Shown: positions 58,772 to 64,000 of the stretch, one piece after another
Layout of the letters: every line of letters begins with the position of its first letter
How positions within the stretch are numbered: the first letter of the stretch is position 1
Source: Ignavibacteria bacterium
GTDB taxonomy: Bacteria > Bacteroidota > Ignavibacteria > Ignavibacteriales > Melioribacteraceae
Length of the DNA stretch: 64,000 nt
Assembly: GCA_016873835.1 (NCBI GenBank)
Contig: VGVY01000001.1
Coordinates: forward strand, 62,001 to 126,000
Direction: 5' to 3'
The notes under the pieces: generated by a model
Database searches by the model: none
The model's input: only the letters and a program-made list of their open reading frames with translations
Told to the model about the DNA's origin: nothing
Translations under genes and position numbers: made by a program

Positions 58772-58803
58772 TAAAATTATCATTCTCTAATTTCAATGCA
58801 CAA
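58772..58803 (-). promoter_or_regulatory. Candidate etfB promoter
   Basis: Minus strand: TTG (58803-58801), 21 bp, TAATTTTA (58779-58772). The spacer matches those at 21799 and 32849; the last base is A instead of G. It lies 35 bp ahead of the etfB ATG. Confidence 0.42.
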
Positions 58804-58861
58804 TATAATTAAAATTTTTTTTTAGGCGCTATTTTTATAATTTTAATTAACAAATTGAAAA

Positions 58862-59152
58862 ATGATGCTAGAAAAAAATCCAAATGAAGTTGTTGAAGAA
58901 ATTATTGAAGATACAACATCTGTAATACATCCATATAAAGTATTATTATTCAATGATGATATTCACTCATTCGAGGAAGTAATAAATCAACTAATTAAAG
59001 CTGTAAAGTGTACTTTTGAAGAAGCAAGAGATTATGCATTTGAAGCCCATGTCAAAGGGAAAGCAGTGGTATTTAATGGGGATCTTTCCGTATGTTTAAA
59101 AGTAACTTCAATTCTTGAAGAAATTGCCCTTCATACTCAGATTATTACGTAA
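58862..59152 (+). CDS. clpS: ClpS, adaptor of the Clp protease
   Basis: 96 residues. Core HPYKVLLFNDDIHSFEEV.. and EEARDYAFEAHVKGKAVVFNG match ClpS, with the NDD-type residues that bind the N-terminal amino group of N-degron substrates. It delivers such substrates to ClpAP/ClpCP. ClpA/ClpC/ClpP genes are not in the window. Divergent from etfB. Length and motifs fit well. Confidence 0.92.
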   Translation: MMLEKNPNEVVEEIIEDTTSVIHPYKVLLFNDDIHSFEEVINQLIKAVKCTFEEARDYAFEAHVKGKAVVFNGDLSVCLKVTSILEEIALHTQIIT

Positions 59153-59199
59153 TTTGATTCTAAATTCGCTTTTATAGCTCTCGACTGAAATTTTTTTTA

Positions 59200-59207
59200 T
59201 AATTTTG
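59200..59207 (+). promoter_or_regulatory. Lone -7 element TAATTTTG before the YchF-like gene
   Basis: Exact TAnnTTTG match 43 bp upstream of the ATG, but no TTG lies 20-21 bp before it, so it is a weak promoter candidate. Confidence 0.25.
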
Positions 59208-59249
59208 CATTGCATTAAAAAAAGTTTTTAAGATTACCAAAGAGGTATA

Positions 59250-60329
59250 ATGCAAATAGGTTTAGTAGGGTTACAATTTTCTGGAAAAACAACACTTTTT
59301 AATATTTTGTCTAACAAAGAAACTCATTCTCAAACTGGTCAAGAAGAAGCATCTATAGAAGTTGTAAAAGTCCCTGACTTAAGATTAGATAACCTCACTA
59401 GAATTTTCCAACCAAAAAAACAAATCAATGCAACAATAGAGATTTTTGATATCCCTGGACTTCGAATGTCTGATGATAATAGAGTTAAAATTACCAGTTC
59501 ATTTTTGAATAATGTGAGGAACAATGATGCATTATTTTATATTGTTAGAGCATTCAAAGATGAATCAGTTTCGCACCCAATGAGTTCAATCGATCCAATT
59601 AGAGATATTGCATTTTTGGAAACAGAATTTTTACTGTCTGATTTAGCATTTCTTGAAAATAGAATTGATAAGCTGAATAGAGATATTCAAAAATCAAAAG
59701 ATGAAAAACTAAAAAGAGAGCTTCCATTAATTCAAAAATGTATGGAACATTGTGAAAAGGAGTTGCCGCTACGTTCACTTAAACTAGATGATAATGAATT
59801 AAAATTATTATCTGGGTACCAACTTTTAACGTTAAAACCATTAGTAATTGCAATTAATTATGACGAAAAATCAATTCCATCTATTGAATCTGAATTGGCA
59901 AATGTTAATTCTATTAAAGAAAAATATTTTGCTTCGATTATTCCATTTTTCGCAAAGATAGAATTAGAATTATCGCAATTAAGTCTGTCTGATCAAGAAG
60001 TTTTTATGAAAGATTATGGTATTAAGGAATCAGCTCTCACACAAATTTTAAGAACGTCTTATGAAATACTTGGACTTCAATCATTTTTTACTGTCGGCGA
60101 AGATGAGTGCAGAGCATGGACAATAAAGAAAAATTATAATGCTCAGCAAGCTGCTGGTGTAATTCACACAGATTTTTTTAGTAGATTTATACGTGCTGAA
60201 GTTGTTCATTATGAAGATTTTATTCTTCACGGGTCATTCAATAAATGTAAAGATGCTGGTGCATGGAGATTGGAAGGAAAAGAGTATATAGTACAAGATG
60301 GCGACATAATAAGCATCAGGCATAATTAA
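59250..60329 (+). CDS. Divergent YchF/Obg-like GTPase or ATPase
   Basis: 359 residues. The P-loop is GLQFSGKTTLFN instead of the usual GLPNVGKSTLFN; the G3 region is DIPGLRMSDDNR instead of DIAGLVKGA; a NxxE-like AINYDE is present where YchF has NxxE and favours ATP. The C-terminal ~80 residues (AAGVIHTDFFSRFIRAEVVHYEDF, EYIVQDGDIISIRHN) are the DUF933/TGS-like domain of YchF. So it is a family member with an unusual nucleotide site, perhaps a paralog of canonical YchF. Role unknown; canonical YchF is tied to ribosomes and stress. pepD follows 17 bp later. Confidence 0.85.
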   Translation: MQIGLVGLQFSGKTTLFNILSNKETHSQTGQEEASIEVVKVPDLRLDNLTRIFQPKKQINATIEIFDIPGLRMSDDNRVKITSSFLNNVRNNDALFYIVRAFKDESVSHPMSSIDPIRDIAFLETEFLLSDLAFLENRIDKLNRDIQKSKDEKLKRELPLIQKCMEHCEKELPLRSLKLDDNELKLLSGYQLLTLKPLVIAINYDEKSIPSIESELANVNSIKEKYFASIIPFFAKIELELSQLSLSDQEVFMKDYGIKESALTQILRTSYEILGLQSFFTVGEDECRAWTIKKNYNAQQAAGVIHTDFFSRFIRAEVVHYEDFILHGSFNKCKDAGAWRLEGKEYIVQDGDIISIRHN

Positions 60330-60346
60330 AAAAAATAGGAGGAAAT

Positions 60347-61816
60347 ATGTCAGCAAAAGCAATTGAAGGTTTAGCTCCATCAGTTGTATGGAACCGCTTT
60401 CATGAGATAAGTCAAATTCCTCGTCCTTCTAAACATGAAGAGAGAATCCGATTATATTTAAGAAATTTTGCTGGAAAACATAACCGGTTGTTCAAAGAAG
60501 ATGAAGTAGGTAACATTGTAATTTATGTCCCTCCTAAACCCGGATTTGAAGATGTACCAACTGTTGTATTACAAAGCCACATAGATATGGTTTGCGAAAA
60601 AAATAAAGACACTGTTCATGATTTTAGTAAAGACCCCATTAAACTAATTAGAGATGGAGATTGGATTAAATCCGAAGGAACTACACTTGGTGCTGATAAC
60701 GGAATTGGCGTTGCAGCAGCTTTGGCACTTGTTACTGATGATCTTTTCGATCACGGTCCAATTGAATTGTTATTCACTGTTGACGAAGAGACTGGTTTAA
60801 CGGGAGCAAATAGTCTGCAGCCTGGCTTTATAGAAGGAAAATTTTTAATTAATCTTGATACTGAAGAAGATGGTGCTTTTTACATTGGGTGTGCTGGTGG
60901 GATGGACACTGCCGGAATTTTCAAGATTGAATATGAAGAGATAAAAGGCGGATATGCACCATACTCAATTTCTGTTTCTGGATTAAAAGGCGGCCATTCT
61001 GGAATCAATATTTCTGATAAAAGAGCAAATGCTATAAAGCTGCTAGGATACTTACTTAATAGCTTGAGCATAGTAGATTATCAGGTCGGGTCGATTATTG
61101 GCGGTTCAAAACGAAATGCAATTGCACGTGAAGCTGAAGCAATAATATTCATAAAGTATAATGATGAAGCTGCGGTTAGAGAAGCAATAAATGCATTTTC
61201 AATTGAATCTGTTTTAGAATTCAAAAAAACAGATAAAGAAATTAAGATTACATTCGAAAAAAATACATCAAATGTTCCAGCAAAAGTTTTCACTAAAATA
61301 TTAGTTGACAAACTTTTAAAAGTAATAATTGCTTCTCCGCACGGAGTAATTTCTATGAGTTCGGAAATGGCCGGGCTAGTTGAAACATCTACCAATCTTG
61401 CAACTATGACAATTGATAATGACAAATTAATAATCGGAACAAGTCAAAGAAGCTCGATTGAATCTGCGAAAAAAAATGTAGCTTTAATGATGAAATCATT
61501 ATTTAATTTATCTGGTGCAGAGATTAAAACGAGTGATGGCTATCCGGGCTGGCAACCAAATTTAGATTCTGAATTATTAAGAATTTCTAGAAGAGTCTAT
61601 AAAAATATTTTTAGTAATACCCCATTATTAAAAGCTGTTCATGCTGGACTTGAATGTGGAATTTTAGGTGATAAATTTCCTGGTCTGGATATGATATCAA
61701 TAGGACCAACTATTGAAGGTGCGCATTCTCCTGATGAAAAAGTTAGGATCCACGATGTTGAAAAGTTTTATAGATTGCTAAAAGCAATATTAGAAGAAAT
61801 TGCAATTATAAAATAG
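60347..61816 (+). CDS. pepD: Cytosolic aminoacyl-histidine dipeptidase PepD (M20)
   Basis: 489 residues. Zinc and catalytic motifs: QSHIDMVCEK, GADNGIGVAAALAL, DEETGLTGA, then NLDTEEDG, and the dimerisation insert (SVSGLKGGHSGINI). Length and order fit PepD/carnosine-type M20 dipeptidases. It splits Xaa-His and other dipeptides in the cytosol. Strong GGAGGA ribosome-binding site. Followed by a clear terminator. Confidence 0.92.
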   Translation: MSAKAIEGLAPSVVWNRFHEISQIPRPSKHEERIRLYLRNFAGKHNRLFKEDEVGNIVIYVPPKPGFEDVPTVVLQSHIDMVCEKNKDTVHDFSKDPIKLIRDGDWIKSEGTTLGADNGIGVAAALALVTDDLFDHGPIELLFTVDEETGLTGANSLQPGFIEGKFLINLDTEEDGAFYIGCAGGMDTAGIFKIEYEEIKGGYAPYSISVSGLKGGHSGINISDKRANAIKLLGYLLNSLSIVDYQVGSIIGGSKRNAIAREAEAIIFIKYNDEAAVREAINAFSIESVLEFKKTDKEIKITFEKNTSNVPAKVFTKILVDKLLKVIIASPHGVISMSSEMAGLVETSTNLATMTIDNDKLIIGTSQRSSIESAKKNVALMMKSLFNLSGAEIKTSDGYPGWQPNLDSELLRISRRVYKNIFSNTPLLKAVHAGLECGILGDKFPGLDMISIGPTIEGAHSPDEKVRIHDVEKFYRLLKAILEEIAIIK

Positions 61817-61820
61817 AAAC

Positions 61821-61846
61821 AAAGCCGCTTTAAAGCGGCTTTTTAA
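61821..61846 (+). terminator. Rho-independent terminator of pepD
   Basis: AAAGCCGCTTT directly followed by AAAGCGGCTTT, an 11-bp self-complementary stem with almost no loop (practically a four-base loop), and then a T run. Starts 5 bp after the pepD stop codon. Confidence 0.85.
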
Positions 61847-61901
61847 TTTATATTTAAATGGACTTTTACTCTTTGAAACCCCTAACAAACAATAGATTAA
61901 A

Positions 61902-63614
61902 ATGAAAAAAACAATTAATTATTTTGATGTGCCGAAAATTCAATCTATTCAAGATATGATTGTTCAATCGGCCAACAAATTTAACTCTAAGCTTGCATTA
62001 GAAGACTTAAACGCAACACCAATTAGTTACCTAACCTACAGAGAACTGTTAGATTCTATCCTTCAATTTGGTTCTGCGCTAAAAGAATTTGGGCTCAAAG
62101 AGAGAACTCACATTGCTGTAATTGGGGAAAATAGAGTTCAATGGGCAATTTCATTTTTAACATGTCTTTGCTTCAACTATGTAGTAGTTCCAATCGACAA
62201 AAACTTAAATGAAAATGAAATTATGAATATTATTCATGAGTCTGATGCAGAAGCAATAATTTTTTCCGAAAGTTATGCAAGTATTTTAGCTAGTGGAAAG
62301 AGTTATATGAAAAATTTAAAACACTATATCTGTATGGATAAAACAAGTGAAGATAAGAAGTTTAGAAATATGGTTGATCTTATGAAAAATGCCAGAAGAT
62401 TTACGGTTGGAGATTTACCTAAAATTGATCCAACTGACTTAACTGAAATTATTTTCACTTCCGGTTCATTGGGCAGAGCAAAAGGTGTAATGCTTTCTCA
62501 AAAAAATCTCGCTGTAAATTTAATGGATATGGTTTCTCTCGTTCAAATTACTGATAAGGATCGGTTTTTGTCTGTATTGCCAATGCACCACACATATGAA
62601 TGTACTTGTGGAATGTTATGTCCACTCTATACTGGAGCATCTATTCATTATGCAAGATCATTAAAAACAGTTGTTGATGATATTCAAAAGGTTAAGGCGA
62701 CTATTCTGTTAGGTGTCCCATTATTATATGATAAAATGTTTAAGAGAATAACAAAAGGAATTAGGGATGATAAAGTAAAATCGAAAATTGTTCCTCCACT
62801 TGTTAAGGTAACTAATTTGTTTAATTCAGTTGGACTGAAAAATATAAAAAAGAAAATTTTTGCAGAGCTTCATGAAAAATTTGGAGGTAATGTAAGAATT
62901 TTTATTGCTGGAGGAGCTGCTCCTGATCCCTTAGTAGCAAAAGGGTTAAGGGAATTTGGTTTCAATTTTATTCAGGGATATGGATTAACAGAAACCGCAC
63001 CTATTTTAACTTTGAACCAGCTCGATAATTTTAAAGATGATGCAGCTGGAATTCCTCTTCCGTCAGTAGAAATTAAAATTAATGAACCAGATGAAAATGG
63101 AAGCGGTGAGGTTTGGGCAAAAGGGCCAAATGTTATGCAAGGTTATTATAAGAATGAAGCAGCTACTAAGAATACTTTTCATGAATCATGGTTTAAAACT
63201 GGCGATATTGGGTACATTGATGGGGATGGTTTTTTGCATATTAATGGCAGAAAAAAGAATGTAATTATTTCACGGAGCGGAAAAAATATTTTTCCAGAGG
63301 AGATTGAGGATATATTAAACCGCAGTTATTTTATCAAAGAATCTTTGATATTCGGAGAAAAAGATTTGAAGCAAGGTGAAATTATTGCTGCACAAATTGT
63401 TGTTGATGCTGAAGCATTTATTGAATATGCAGAAATTAATAAAGTCAAAATATCAAACGAGTTAATAAATAAAATCATCAGCGAGGAAATTGAAAAAATA
63501 AATAAAAAATTATCGCAATTTAAACACATCAAGAAATTTTATGTGAGAGAACAAGAATTTGAAAAAACAACGACACAAAAAATTAAAAGGTATCTTGTAA
63601 ATCAAGAAAGTTAA
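61902..63614 (+). CDS. AMP-forming long-chain acyl-CoA ligase
   Basis: 570 residues, ANL superfamily. The P-loop reads FTSGSLGRAKGVMLS in place of YTSGTTGxPKGV; GYGLTETAP, TGDIGYIDGDGFLHINGRKKN and the C-terminal lysine region are standard. Likely activates fatty acids for beta-oxidation or lipid synthesis. No TM segment is obvious, so it is a peripheral or soluble form. ATG start. coaE follows two bases after the stop. Confidence 0.88.
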   Translation: MKKTINYFDVPKIQSIQDMIVQSANKFNSKLALEDLNATPISYLTYRELLDSILQFGSALKEFGLKERTHIAVIGENRVQWAISFLTCLCFNYVVVPIDKNLNENEIMNIIHESDAEAIIFSESYASILASGKSYMKNLKHYICMDKTSEDKKFRNMVDLMKNARRFTVGDLPKIDPTDLTEIIFTSGSLGRAKGVMLSQKNLAVNLMDMVSLVQITDKDRFLSVLPMHHTYECTCGMLCPLYTGASIHYARSLKTVVDDIQKVKATILLGVPLLYDKMFKRITKGIRDDKVKSKIVPPLVKVTNLFNSVGLKNIKKKIFAELHEKFGGNVRIFIAGGAAPDPLVAKGLREFGFNFIQGYGLTETAPILTLNQLDNFKDDAAGIPLPSVEIKINEPDENGSGEVWAKGPNVMQGYYKNEAATKNTFHESWFKTGDIGYIDGDGFLHINGRKKNVIISRSGKNIFPEEIEDILNRSYFIKESLIFGEKDLKQGEIIAAQIVVDAEAFIEYAEINKVKISNELINKIISEEIEKINKKLSQFKHIKKFYVREQEFEKTTTQKIKRYLVNQES

Positions 63615-63616
63615 AA

Positions 63617-64000
63617 TTGAAAAATAAATTGAAAAAGAAGATTGTTGTTGGTATTACTGGTGGAATCGGTTCCGGTAAATCCATAGTTAGTGATATTATT
63701 GAAAGTTCCGGCTATTATGTTATTAGAACGGATTTGTTAGCCAAACAATTAATGACTTCAAATAAATCTCTTGTAAAAAAAATTAAAAAAGCTTTTTCAA
63801 ATGAGTCATATAAAGATGAGCACATAAATACAAATATTTTGGCAAAAAAGGTTTTTGATAACAAATTAAATCTGAAAAAACTGAATTTATTAGTTCATCC
63901 CTTAGTTATAAAAGAAATTAAAAAACAAATTAAATATCAACACCTCTTCAATAAAGTTGTATTTGTTGAATCAGCTCTAATTTATGAAGCTAAAATTGAG
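63617..64000 (+). CDS. coaE: Dephospho-CoA kinase CoaE, 5' part
   Basis: Partial: 128 codons, cut by the window end. P-loop GGIGSGKS follows IVVGIT, then RTDLLAKQLM (RxD), then LLVHPLV and FVESALIYEAKIE, all typical of CoaE. It phosphorylates dephospho-CoA in the last step of CoA synthesis. Start is TTG at 63617 (a second TTG at 63629 is in frame). It shares a short gap with the CoA-dependent ligase gene, a sensible functional pairing. Confidence 0.92.
   Translation, partial: MKNKLKKKIVVGITGGIGSGKSIVSDIIESSGYYVIRTDLLAKQLMTSNKSLVKKIKKAFSNESYKDEHINTNILAKKVFDNKLNLKKLNLLVHPLVIKEIKKQIKYQHLFNKVVFVESALIYEAKIE

Overview
The window is 64 kb of densely coding, AT-rich chromosome from a member of the Bacteroidota/Chlorobi assemblage, most likely an Ignavibacteria-type organism. 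The evidence is a protein ending in a FlgD-like/type IX secretion (T9SS) C-terminal sorting domain next to two PorV/PorQ-family proteins, DUF2851 and DUF1207-like proteins, Lys/Asn/Ile-rich protein composition, few Shine-Dalgarno sequences, many TTG starts, and promoters resembling the Bacteroidota TTG-N20/21-TAnnTTTG form. The taxonomic call is inference. I see no IS element, prophage, integrase or CRISPR array, and no gene-free stretch longer than 300 bases.

Layout. 0-8.1 kb: a secreted S9 peptidase, then on the minus strand an M28/PDZ peptidase and an iron operon (fur-feoA-feoB-MBL-fold hydrolase). 8.2-15.3 kb: YigZ, uvrA, an AhpD-like protein, a nucleoside-type deaminase, rdgB, a small outer-membrane protein, and ubiE/menG. 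15.3-18.7 kb: a small 8-cysteine duplicated protein, then rsmA-mgtE-PAP2 on the minus strand. 18.8-29.5 kb: envelope genes, comprising a GT2, a DUF1207-like protein, a site-2 protease, a T9SS-type cluster (lipoprotein, sorting-domain protein, two PorV/PorQ proteins), a FemAB-like enzyme, and GT4 and GT9 glycosyltransferases. SRP RNA then sits tail-to-tail with uvrC, followed by glgC, which is divergent from an M1 aminopeptidase.

34.6-43.2 kb: lpxH, a class A penicillin-binding protein, tRNA-Leu(CAG), the squalene genes hpnC-hpnD-hpnE, a mitochondrial-type citrate synthase, and a lytic transglycosylase. 43.3-54.8 kb: pyrG and a TPR protein, then a tight run purN-purH-mreB-mreC-mreD-mrdA-rodA-pyrF that joins nucleotide synthesis to the rod-shape machinery. 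54.9-64 kb: DUF2851, etfB-etfA-bifunctional nuclease (minus strand), clpS, a divergent YchF-like GTPase, pepD, an AMP-forming acyl-CoA ligase, and the 5' part of coaE, cut by the window end.

Most of this is housekeeping and envelope biology, and I do not see a clearly new defence or mobile system. The most unusual items are the tandem CX2CX8CX7C protein, a FeoB with altered gate motifs, a YchF-like GTPase with a non-canonical nucleotide-binding region, the T9SS/PorV mini-cluster, and a set of promoters with a shared spacing, including one in front of fur that overlaps a palindrome.
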